Assembly: GCF_963576615.1 (NCBI RefSeq)
Contig: NC_088711.1
Location: forward strand, 10,224,869 to 10,288,868
From: Watersipora subatra
Lineage: Eukaryota; Bryozoa; Gymnolaemata; Cheilostomatida; Watersiporidae
Direction of reading: 5' to 3'
Length of the DNA: 64,000 nt
The notes below the pieces were generated by a model, which made no database searches, was not told where the DNA came from, and worked only from the letters and a program-made list of their open reading frames with translations. Within the stretch, counting starts at the first letter, position 1; every line of letters starts with the position of its first letter. The position numbers and the translations under genes are program-made. Shown here piece by piece: positions 22,801-33,800 of the stretch.

Positions 22801-25284
22801 TGACATCTCCAGCACTGGTCATGGTGTTTGTCATGTGACATCTCCAGCACTGGTCATGGTGTCTGTCATGTGACATCTCCAGCACTGGTCATGGTCTCTG
22901 TCATGTGACATCTCTAGCGCTGGATTCCATTCCTTGGATTGCTTTTCATCAATGAAAAAATTGCAGCAGCATTTCGGTCGGTAGTTTCCAAAGCTACATT
23001 CACAACTTTAAATTTAAATGCGCCATCGTATTGTGCCCTTCTCAATGACGTGTGTTATAAAATGTGCTCACTGATTTGGTAATTTTTGCTGTAGAGTAAT
23101 TTGCTGAAGGTGTACTGCATCCCCCGCAAAAGTGAGAACACTCATTGGTCGATTGCCACTTAAACCAGCCAATGCAAACGCGTGACGATCGACAAACAGA
23201 GAGTAGATTTGGCGAATAACTCAAGTGGCTAGGTTAAATTAAATGTGTTAAATAAATGGAAAAATGGCGGGTACAGCTTATACACACTGTACACACGTAC
23301 ATGTAATAGACAAAACAACCTTCAAAGTTCAGGGTGAGGGTTATACATGGTAGCCTATATGTGATGATTTACGCTATGTGATACACAAAGCTGTCTGCTC
23401 TTTTCTTAATGTTGTTTCATTTGTATGAGTAAACAACTCTTTATTTTGTGGATAGTGCTGAACAATCGCTCATGATATAGTGGTTACATTAGTTAACTGA
23501 ACAGTTACCTAAATCTGTTGGAAATGGTTCACGGTAAAGTTTAACATTATTAGTTTTCTATTCTATACTGTATTATAACTAATCCATTTAATCCATTATG
23601 TTGTTTTTATCAATACACCATGTAACATAACCACTTATTCAGCGACTCCTACAGCTAACCAACTAATGTATGTATTGAAGCCGATTGAAGTTGACATACG
23701 ACTCTCAGATTCATTATAAGCTGTGACACAACTCGTTCTTCTGCCTTATGGCCGTTCCTTATTGATTTTATGCCTGCTTGTAGAAACCAAAGAAGTACAC
23801 TCATCCATATTATGTGAGTAACCATCTAAACTTTTATAGTGAATACTGGTCGAAAACTTCAAATTAAACGCCATGGCGCTCTATTTTTCAACTCTCATTC
23901 TCTAGTGGTGGTCAATTTGAGATGGCGTTCAAATAAAGGCTGGCATTGCATTTTTCAAAAATCATCTAAACTTTAATAAGTGAATGTTAGTCTAAACTAA
24001 TTATGTGATAATATTACTTGCAGTCTCTCCAGTGTAGTCGCTTTCATTTTGCTAAAATTGATTTCCAACCTGAAGTATTCTAGCAGTAGTCGTGTGCCTG
24101 CCAGGAACGATTAAAGAGGATGTCAGGGTGGACGTGCAACCATACGGGTACAGAAGTGCGTGTCGGCTGCAGATCTGGAGAGACTGTGCATAGATATACA
24201 ATCAGCAAGCAAAGAAACAAAGGTGACATAAGAGATGAGATCGTAGAGTTGGAAAGACTAATTAAAGGTCAGTTACCTAATTTGATAGAGCCATCGGTTT
24301 TTCAGCCTTGTTAGTGCAGTACAGAAACCTCAGCGAGCAGCAATATTATTTTAATTGCTTTTTAATAAGACAGTTGCTGCAGAAGTTAAGTAATGGCCTT
24401 GGCCTCAAAGTACTATTTGAATCAACTAAACTAATAGCCATTAAGATGGAGTGAATCAGGGTCTACTAATTATGTCCTTAATCTAAATATATGGTATGCC
24501 GTAACAATTTACACAAATATAAATCCATTTGTGAGTTTTTCCTGAGACCACTAACAGCGCTGAACTTTGAGTAACAAAGTCTCACAATGACTTCTAGCTA
24601 CTTCTTAAAACGGAAGTCATGCTCCTAATTCAAACACTAAATTGGAGGGCGTTTAAATGTAAATGTATTGCTCAGTTGTTTAAGATTCCCACTTTATCAT
24701 TTGCAAAAAAATTTAAATTTAGTTTGTTTGATCAGTTAGTAAATTTGATTAACAATAATTGCTGCCAGGTATCTAGTTATGTGATTAGTCCAATAACACA
24801 CTGCTAGCTGACAGTGAGTTGTGTTTGTCACTTCTTATGCATCACGTTGTCCTTTCAGGACTCTCTACGGACTGGAGCACCAACAGTGTGGCGCTCTATC
24901 AAAATGAAATAAATGATTTACAGCGAAAGGTTAAATACACCTTATCTCTAACCTCTCCGCTACCGGGCGAGTCGGAAGTATTTGATCCGGTTAGTTATTC
25001 TCTGCTTTAATGGAACAACTGCCCTTTGAATTTTAACACTTTGCTATAATCGGGTTTTATAATAAGCTAAGCTATTTGAGCATATATTTATTTTAGTGAG
25101 CTTGTCCTCATGTGGATGTATTGTTAGGCTGGAATAGTTGTGTTGTTAGACTGGGCTGAGGGAGTTCTGCAAGGAGTATGATACGGCACTGCAGGCTCTT
25201 GTTGAAAGACACCGTCAGTGCATGGTGGAGCTGGATAAACTCGAAGAAATGCAAGCACTACATGACACTGCCAAACAGCATTGA
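19825..25284 (+). CDS. Unrecognised five-exon gene, coiled-coil C-terminal half
   Basis: The model has five exons: 19825-20012, 21439-21643, 24105-24267, 24859-24989 and 25150-25284. Every intron is GT-AG and every junction keeps phase (CA|G; 0; G|GA; 0), giving about 273 residues. Exon 1 starts MPGMKDISLPTRARS and is basic and Ser/Thr/Pro-rich. Exon 2 (residues 64-131) has the hydrophobic SLEFLSEYI and the proline/histidine-rich PTVPPKHNLSEHYPY. Exons 3-5 are heptad-like and charged (DIRDEIVELERLIK, YQNEINDLQRKV, LVERHRQCMVELDKLEEM), so probably coiled coil. It ends AKQH at TGA 25282-25284; an ATTAAA lies near 25566. No signal peptide or membrane segment is visible. I do not recognise the family. 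A cytoskeletal or ciliary protein would suit this make-up, but that is a guess. The intron after exon 2 contains the MITE and minisatellite at 21.8-23.4 kb. Confidence 0.6.
21802..23374. mobile_element. MITE-like element containing a minisatellite
   Basis: The left end (TGTAAATCCTCGTGTATAAC, then GTGCGGCTTATACAC near 21868) recurs inverted at the right end (AGCTTATACACAC near 23277, then GGTTATACATGG and GATTTACGC near 23338-23374). The matched blocks are GTGTATAA with its complement, and the TAAATC outer end. Between them lie the 35-bp array and about 330 bp of unique sequence. It is an intronic insertion in the unrecognised gene. Boundaries are approximate. Confidence 0.55.
21975..22922. 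repeat. 35-bp minisatellite, about 27 copies
   Basis: The unit reads ACATCTCCAGCACTGGTCAT then GGTCTCTGTCATGTG. Copies differ at a few recurrent sites (TCTCC/TCTCT/TCCCT; GTCTCTG/GTGTCTG/GTCACTG), so several variants are interleaved. No stretch looks coding. Confidence 0.95.
23836..23965. repeat. Dispersed repeat related to 63.1-63.3 kb
   Basis: It contains AACGCCATGGCGCTCTATTT, TTCTCTAGTGGTGG and GGCGTTCAAATAAAGGCTGG. The same order of motifs occurs at about 63140-63275, where the last part has expanded in tandem. Confidence 0.6.
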
Positions 25285-25800
25285 GGTAATAAATAGCTCT
25301 ATGAATAGCTTTATGGTGAGTTGTGACTGGTCAGTAAACCTATCGCAATATTTCCTGGAACCATATTTGTTCAGAGTGGAGCGAGTAATCGCAACCTCTT
25401 ACTCAGGAAAGAACCCAACTTCAGTGTTTTTGTGTTACGCTAGGATTTAGCACAGAAGATTAGCTGTCAATTATGTTTGGTTGTCACAACTGAGTTATGG
25501 TAGTTGATAGAAACAGTATGTGTTGCTGACATAGAGTTTTTTGTTATGAGCTTTTGCTATTCATTATTAAAAGTCTTTGTTATACTAAAATATCAGTGAC
25601 AGACATGTGTCTTATTAATGGCTTACACTTGAATAGTAGCATAGGTACAGGAGAAGCTAGCTCATTATGTGGTGCATTCAGATAGTTCAAAGACTCAATG
25701 CTCATCTGTATAGACAGATACTTTGCACACCCTTCACCATAATTCTCTCTTCTCAACACTTTATTTCATTAATTATTTTAATTTCATTATCAAGGTTTAT
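25285..25800. other. Downstream flank of the unrecognised gene
   Basis: Probable 3' untranslated and intergenic DNA. An ATTAAA at about 25566-25571 is a candidate poly(A) signal. Nothing else is seen. Confidence 0.4.
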
Positions 25801-25808
25801 TCCCTCTC

Positions 25809-26296
25809 GGCTGCATTTAAGGCACTTTATCAAGGGCACTTCATCTAGGGCACTACATCTAGGGCACTTCATCTAGGGCACTACATCTAGGGCACTACAT
25901 CTAGGGCACTTCATCGCGGGCACTTCATCTAGGGCACTTCATCTAGGGCACTTTATCTAGGGCACTTCATCTAGGGCACTTCATCTAGGGCACTACATCT
26001 AGGGTACTTCATCTAGGGCACTTTATTCAGAGCATTTCATCCAAGGCACTTCATCTAGGGCACTTCATCTAGGGCACTTCTTCTAGGGCACTTCATTTAG
26101 GGCACTTCATTTAGGGCACTACATCTAGGGCACTTCATCTTGGGCACTTCATCTAGGGCACTTCATCTAGGGCACTACATCTAGGGCACTTCATCTAGGG
26201 CACTTCATTTAGGGCACTTCATCTAAGGCACTTCATCTTAAGCAGTTCACCTAGGGCACTTCATCTCAGGCACTTCATCTTAGGCACTTCATCCAT
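25809..26296. repeat. 14-bp minisatellite, about 34 copies
   Basis: The unit is GGGCACTTCATCTA, with common ACTACAT, ATTTA and ATCTT variants. It starts in decayed copies near 25809 and ends in decayed copies near 26290. Confidence 0.95.
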
Positions 26297-26705
26297 ATTA
26301 CTACTGGGCACCCTCAGGATGCGATACTCTGATATATGATTTTCTCACCTTACGTTGTGGAACGTAATGACTTTTTTCATCTCACCATATGAATCTTTTT
26401 TTACTATACGAATTCAACAAAATTTTCGCTCGAGTTTAAAATTGTCAGTCAGTGGGCTTATTATGTACATCAAAATAGCAAAGAAACCGAAAAGCTGTTT
26501 GCCAAAAATATTTTCGCAACGCCTGAAGGAGACACGATGACCGATTTCTTTCAGTTCAGCAATTCTCGTGCGTAAGATAGTAATATTTCCCTTCAAAACC
26601 AGTAGCAAAGTTGGAGTTGCAATCCCTTGGTACCTAAGGTTTAGTGGTCAGACAACTTCCTTTAACCTGCTAACAAAAATCCACTTCATTACGAAAACGG
26701 CAACG

Positions 26706-26880
26706 TTTAAAGGTTGACTTGCAAAAAAATTCGCATTACAGTTATTTGGTATCAACAGATTCACTATGTTTTACTTTGCTGTGTTGCCGGTGCCAAATAT
26801 GTAGAAGTGTGATTACAAGCTTTTAAAAGCTAAAAAATGAACAGTTAATCGCAACCACACGAGACCGCCGTAGTTTTCAA
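26706..26880. repeat. Dispersed repeat family, copy 2
   Basis: Same family and orientation as 8023-8165: AAAGGTTGACTTGCAA, ATTACAGTTATTTGGTATCA and TGTGATTACAAGCTTTTAAA occur in the same order. This copy continues into GAGACCGCCGTAG, which parallels GCCACCGTAGAC at 8.16 kb. Confidence 0.7.
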
Positions 26881-27681
26881 TCTCTTTCCAAAACGGCTCA
26901 AATGGGGCGTAGTTGTACAAGATGGCTTCTGTTTACACTTTTACGCAACCTCGTTCGTAGAAATATTTTCACAAATATTCTTCACGCATTCAATAAAACC
27001 GTCTATTGTACTTACGCGTCTGTTTTATCGTCATTGTAATGTTGTCTTTGTTATTATACGTACATGTATGTCTGTCTTGAAGGTAAGAACTTTTTATGGT
27101 ACGTAGTACTAATCATAGACATTGTAACGTTACGTTTTAATGCAGATCATAACCAATATAATAGGCAACTATAGTTACTAAGGTTAACACACTATTTTGT
27201 TACTATTTTTCAGTATGTACAGCACTTACATAAAATTTTGCCGATTTTCACCAAAGGATGTTTGCATTCTTTAGTTACTGTGGTTTCTATAGCTCTACTT
27301 ACGGTTTTTTTACCATACGATGCCAACTCTGGAGCGGATCAATATCGTATACTGAGGGTGCACTGTATATACTATACTTGCCCTTCACCTCCACCATAAC
27401 TTTCTCTCCTACTCACCACTCTCATCTATGTTGATATATGTTCATTATGTTGAATAAAACAAATGTATAAAGTTCGAGGCCATTGTAGCATGAGTACAAG
27501 GACAATGCTGTACACAATGTCACCATGCATAATATATTTGCAGATAATTGTACAAAAATAACATTAGCACCAACTGTGGCAATTGCACAGTAAAATATAG
27601 TGTATAGTTGAGACTTGAGGAGTGGAAGTGGAGCATAAGGTACTCAGTAGATTTGCAGATGCTGTCATATACTCGATACCT

Positions 27682-27757
27682 ACAGCATAAAACAGTATAT
27701 AACAGCATATAACAGTATATAACAGCGTAAAACAGCATATAACAGCGTATAACAGAC
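27682..27757. repeat. AACAGTATAT-type short tandem repeat
   Basis: About seven units of 10-11 bp (AACAGTATAT, AACAGCATAT, AACAGCGTAA). The open frames across it are products of the repeat. Confidence 0.85.
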
Positions 27758-27852
27758 ATTTAGTTTTTTGTACAGACAAGTCTGACATGTTTAGATGACA
27801 ACACCATTTCTACAGGTAGGAAAATACAATTACCTGTTGTTCCCAATATAAC

Positions 27853-27858
27853 TTTATT
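27853..27858 (-). terminator. Poly(A) signal AATAAA for the FERM gene
   Basis: TTTATT on the plus strand is AATAAA on the minus strand, about 40 bp past the EPB41L4A stop codon. This is the nearest canonical signal. Confidence 0.5.
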
Positions 27859-27896
27859 TTCTGCGCAGTTATACAGTTTACCCTAACTCTTTTATA

Positions 27897-30800
27897 CTAA
27901 TTGCTGGCTGACAGTACTGTACAGATCTCAGAGCTACCTACCTTTAATGGTGATTTACCACCAGAAGACTTGCTTCTAGATGTCGTGTTGGCTCTAGCTG
28001 TCGAGTCGGTTTTCCTCTTGGAATATTCGGCGTAGAATGAATTGTTTACCGGACTAGACTTGGGAGGTGAAAGTTTATCATGCGTAGAGAAACCGTTAAC
28101 TAAAGGAGAATCGTTATTTGCAAAGCTTAACTGCGACTTTGCTGAGTGGGTTTTGTCGACAACAGCATTTCTTTGCCAAGTGTTGACAATTCTAGCAGGA
28201 GGTCGTTGATCCATACGCTTATATACTGCTGCAGCCTTAACCCAAGGGTCTTGACTGTTTGTATTCTGATCACTACTGTTACTAATGTCAGTGTTTGCCT
28301 TAGTCAGAGAATTTGTATTTCGGGAAGAATGTCGGTTGGGCGGCATTGCCTTGTTTGACGGTCTACCCGGTGCTGCAATCGTACCATAGTCTGAGTAGTG
28401 GTTCGTCTCATTGCCATGAACAAAGTGTGCATTACCGGACTGGTCATAGAGGATGTTCTCATAGCTGCAGCTCAAAAGTTTCTGGGCTCTTTCCAGACGT
28501 GTCGGTGCTGCGGTTTGTTTATGCCTACATATATTAACATCTTTATTAAGGTTTTCATTTAACTATAAAAAGACTAAAGTCTCTGCAATTTTTAGACCTC
28601 AAAAAACATCCATAGAATGAGCATCTAATTAAAGGGATAATTAGTTTCTAGATGAAGGTTTCTAAATGCACCTTTATCAAGTCGTGGTTGATGTTCTAAA
28701 AGTAAACATCTGGTATGTCGTGTTAGAGATTTAAATGCTTTTATTAATTTGTATGAAGCATTTGAGGCAAGCGCAGCAGTCTGGCAAAGCCAAGGGAAAG
28801 ATCTGAGATAATACAACAGCTTAACACTAAGATCTAGGGATACGCACATCTACATCACTGCTATGCAAGATAGCGTCTCTATTTGGTTTAAAAAATTGCA
28901 TGTTGTCTTGTAAGTATATCTTTATATCATCAACTTGTATTTTTTATAATATTTTATAATTCAACGTAACACAAACAAATGCATAAGTTTCAAGAAGCAG
29001 TGTTGCTAAAATCGACAACTTCATGATAATTCAGTGTATGCAGATAACTTACCCAGCTGACTTGAAATGACTGGAAATTGTCTTCTCATACGTGTCACCG
29101 GGAGAAATCCTCTCTTCATCGTTTGCCTTCAACCTGTTGAAAATATTAGTACAGTAGTAGTATTACTAGCCCACTCACTACGCTGGCTCCAAACACGATG
29201 CATAAGCTGAAATAAGAGTGCGTATCGAGAATTATTAGTTTAGTATGTTCTGCGCTCACCCATCTTATTCAGCTGACCTCTAAGGTGTACGCCTTTTACA
29301 TTAGTAGCACCATCAGTCGTACAGAAGACAAGAAACTAAATATTATAAATAAACTGTATTTAAATTTCAACCCTTACACTATTCGCCATAGCTACAGCAG
29401 ACAACATACAACCAGCACCAACTATAATTTCAGCAACAGCAAATAAAAACATTTATGTGTCCAGCAAGTTTAATAGGGGAATTCATTTCATAAACAACCG
29501 TTATGTCTTTTTACATCAAAACATAAATGTACTGGCTAGCATGCCATGCTCGGTTGGAAAGTTGTACCTCAAGTCCCAATGAGCTGTTTAACCAGTTTTT
29601 ACTGAGATATTTAAGTCATCATGGGATTTGGTATGGGCGACAGTTGAGTATACACAATAATAGATGATGGCTGCAGAAACATGTAGATATACCTGATTGT
29701 TGTGTAACCAATTTGTCGAAGCTGCTTATTGGAGAGACCGTTGGTGTCTATCAGGCCAAAGTTAATATGTGATGCCATGTCATGTGAAATATTCCTTTTT
29801 GCAAAATTGTCTCTATAATCATAAAGGTGTAAGCAGTTAGCTTTTTCTCCCATCCCCTTCATTATTAAGTGTAGCTCTAATGTTAAGGTTGTAACATTGT
29901 TTTAAACAAATTTATGTCAACATTTGTAAGTAACAGTACTTCAACAAGAGAGAATCAACAAGGAAAAGTACTTATCCAATTTGATTATCGAGTTTAGTTT
30001 TGCAAGCATGCAATTCCAGATAGAAAGGTGCAAAAGAGCTACTGTGAGACCAATGCCGATGTATTATTGCACCATCATATGCCTCAGTGAGCACATGCAC
30101 TATAAATAATTAAATGTCTGCAATTGTAAAGTACAAGTTAGCTTTTTCTCTGACATTTATTTCAAATAAAGTTGTAAGGTGAAGGTAGAAGCCGATGCAA
30201 TATCATGTACAGTCGACACAATTTAGTATCGCAGTCAAAAGTCAGGTCTTATGATTAGTGAAACTTCATAAGGGAAGATAACTTCCTCTAAATTTAATCC
30301 TTTTTCCTACATATTACTGTATTAGCTGTTAATTAATATCTAGTTCAATAGCTTACTATGTTATCATGGGACAATATAGGTATACAGTGACATTCAATGC
30401 AAACAGATAGCCTATGCGCTCATCAACAATGAAAGGAATTGTTAACCGATAAGTTATATTCTAGTAACATCTTACAATTGATGCCAACTGTTTAACCATG
30501 ATGAATTCATAACATGCTTTGATTGTCAAAACTAAATTGGATGCTCAATGTACTTGCCATAAAAATATGAGGAGGAAGAGCGGAACTAGGATTTATACAC
30601 CAATAACTTTCTGCCAAACTATGGACAGAAAATTATTGTCTCAAAGTAAGCCGTGACAGCACGAAAGTGCCCTTACATCATAAAGCAATTGCTAATTACC
30701 TAAACTATACAAAAAGTAGTTTTTATAAGGGGTATGTTTAATAACATGTGCGCCTCTCACTAAATACCGGAATTAAAAATACCAGATTAGATTCAAATGT

Positions 30801-33800
30801 TCCTTAATTCTATGACATTAATTAGCTGTTGTATCTCATAATCGGGATATTTGCAAATTGAGGGTGGTTCCCATATCAGCCATGGCAACCCTGTAAAATT
30901 TGCACAGCAAAACAACGTAGCAAGAGGCTCGACAGCTTGCATTCCACTTAACGGCGATTAAATGGTTGAACTGCTATGGAAAGTCAAGATTGCTTCAAAT
31001 ATTGCGATTCTCAACAGAAGACAGAAGTCGATGTGTAGTTACCATATCGCCTGAGATAACCCAGTTCAGAGGATTTCGAAAAGACTTTGTCTGTGGTTCA
31101 CTTGCAAAAATTAAGCTGCTATCAACTGTTGCAATCACTGCCAGCAGTTAACATCGGTATCCTGAGGGAAAGTTCCCCTTTCATCAGGATAGCTCGATGT
31201 TGCTTGCGGCTGATTTGGGAACCAGCCTTTATCGTGCTACAGCAGCTGTGATATAGCATGGAATACAAGTGTGGCCTTGCATATAGTGCAAGCGATGGTA
31301 TTGTGCATTACATGATCACAATAAGCATGTTTATGCTCTGTTCTAACCTAATCTGCCTACTAGTTAGAGATCTTTGATTAGGAAAGGCAAATAGAAGTAC
31401 TTACCGATAGCGTCTGTGCATACCAGAAGGAAGTACATCACTTAGAGGAGTAGAGACCTCAGAGCAGACTGACCTACAACAAGTGTCAAAAGCTTCAGCC
31501 ATTTCTACCATCACTACAAAGGATTGGCTGTATTGCCAATAAACAAACCGAAATTCAAAAACAGGAAATACTCTCAATGACTTTAGATGAAGTAAGCTAA
31601 CAATTGATTGGCTGTCAAACTATCAAACTGCTGATTAGATCCTTAGTCATGCCAAGCTCAGGTTTTATGCTAGCAGTTTAGTGGTTAATAGTTCAGAATA
31701 TACTTACTTTTTAATGACTATATAGAGGTGATTTGCCAAAATGAGCTTGAACGTACATTTAAGCCTGATTTACACTTTTGTCACATTCATAAATAAATCA
31801 TTTATTTATGAATGTGCCTTATGGTGCCTTTTAACACATCAGCGATGAAAAATGATAAGCATCATCTCAAATGCTTGAACGACAGCAAGAGAGATGGTAG
31901 GTGTAGGATAGGAATATGGACCGAGTTACGCTGAATGGTAAGACGCGTTCGTCACTCACCCTTCTCTCAAGGTCATGTCGTATCGGTTTCCCCTCCTCCT
32001 CCTGTGTGACACAGATTCTCCATCACTCGCGCTATCATAGCCCCTCTGATACCTGGTAATTAAACTTAGGATATAAGCAGACAACCTTTGCTTATCTTTT
32101 AAAGTAGACAATAGGTCTACAGAAAAAGAGGAGTCTTACCGGCGACGCCTTCTCCTAGACATTCCAGAACGTTCACTTTCATTGTCCGACTCTCTTCTAT
32201 TGTACCTGTAACCAAGCAAATACTCAGCAACAGCATTTCAAGTCAGCCTCAAGCTTGCAAACCATTATATGATGATGTAACACATTCAGTTTCCAAATGT
32301 AAAGTTGGATTCTGACAACTGATGTAAGCTCTTGTACCACAGACAAATCTCTTGTAAGGTTCACCTTGATAGACATGTATTAGCTGGCTGCTGATGCATA
32401 TTTGCTGAGGGACAACTTTACTGTTTTTAAACAAACATGAGTATTCTTGGTAGCTATCAGCTGCTTGCAGACTATTTTAGTCGTTCATGTCCGAAAGTAC
32501 AGGTTTAAAATAAGTTAGTTTAAACATAAATTTAAAATAAGTTTTATTAAGTCTTATTCAAGCAGGTGTAGAGGAAATAAAAACTTAGCTTTTTATTGTT
32601 TGATATTAAATTATTACCAATAAAGTAATTACAAAAAACCATTAGGCAAACCTTTTCAAAGCTTAAAACAAAATGGCAATTTTTAAATTAATGGTCTGTA
32701 ACGAAATCTATGCGAATTGTGTGTGCATCAACAATATTGAAAACCAAGTTAGTTAGAAGTGTGACACAGCATGACGAGCAGAGAGCTTAAGAGTCGTTTC
32801 CTCTTTCACAGAACAAAATGACTTCAGCTTGTGATGCACATATATGTGTAATAAATGCTTGAGCACAAATACTGCAAACCGATCATAGTGTATAACAATA
32901 CTTTGATAGCTTGGAGCAATGTGATGAACAAAGACCACGCAGCATAATATAACCAGCCATGTTTCTAGCAATATATTACCCGTAGTAGTGAGACGGCTCA
33001 TGGGAATCTTCATTCTCTACTGCTTTGTTGCTGTATAAAAATAATGCGCCTTGCACACTTATACTAATAATGGATATCTACTAATGCTTCGAAGAAATTG
33101 TCTTCTCATTTTGTGTGATAAGTGTCTTCCTTTTTCCTGAGTGGTAGCGAGTTTGTCATAAAATTAATGTATCTTCTGCGTCCTTCTCTATACCGTACAC
33201 GCAAGATCAAAACTGTGAACACCAAATTCTGCGCACTAACTACCTACTCTGCACAACTACTCGACATTCAACAGCCTCTCATCATTTCTCAGCTGTCCAG
33301 GCACAAAAGCATATCTATAGACCCACATTAATGAACATTAATACTCAAACAAGAGGTGAAATTATGTCATCCTGCCTTAAACTATCGCTTGAACAGACAC
33401 CAAAAACAGTAAGCCACAGGAGTTATAAAAATGTGAACAATTATTCGAAATAAAAAATTGTCAATAATCGTGCGCATCTGCTCCGTCTGAATAACAGTGA
33501 CAAACAAAGGCAACGAATTACAATGAGGGGTGATGCACCCGATGATCAGTTTTGACGATGGGAAGTTCAATGGATGTATAGTCGGCATGTAGCACTTGAT
33601 TACACCCACAGCTAAGCTGTTCAACAACAAAAACATGGCTTGAATATAGACAATGACAGGTTAATCTTTGCTTTGTCACCATAGTCCTATATTCCGCATA
33701 ACTGTTGACAAACATATTGTCAAATTTAAGGATTAGAGATAATTAGGGTCTTTAGATTAAAACAACTCAGGTATTAGCGGAAGAACAAAAAACCAGGTAA

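Larger units (their letters stand above)
26300..27852. other. Intergenic stretch with one dispersed repeat
   Basis: Apart from the repeat at 26706-26880 and a small tandem tract at 27682-27757, I see no gene. Open frames here are short and without family features. Confidence 0.45.

Noticed and set aside
21975-22922. Regular repeats considered as a CRISPR array
   Set aside because: Units are contiguous 35-mers without unique spacers, in an animal intron: a minisatellite.
24120-24267. A second reading frame in exon 3 of the 19.8-kb gene (ADLERLCIDIQSASKET)
   Set aside because: It looks helical and has a donor-like AAG|GTGACA, but its phase does not fit the next exon, whereas the chosen frame fits both sides.
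25809-26296. 14-bp array considered as a coding repeat
   Set aside because: 14 is not a multiple of three and stops occur; the edges decay gradually.
27520-27788. Overlapping 74-79-codon minus-strand frames
   Set aside because: Produced by the AACAGTATAT-type tandem tract.
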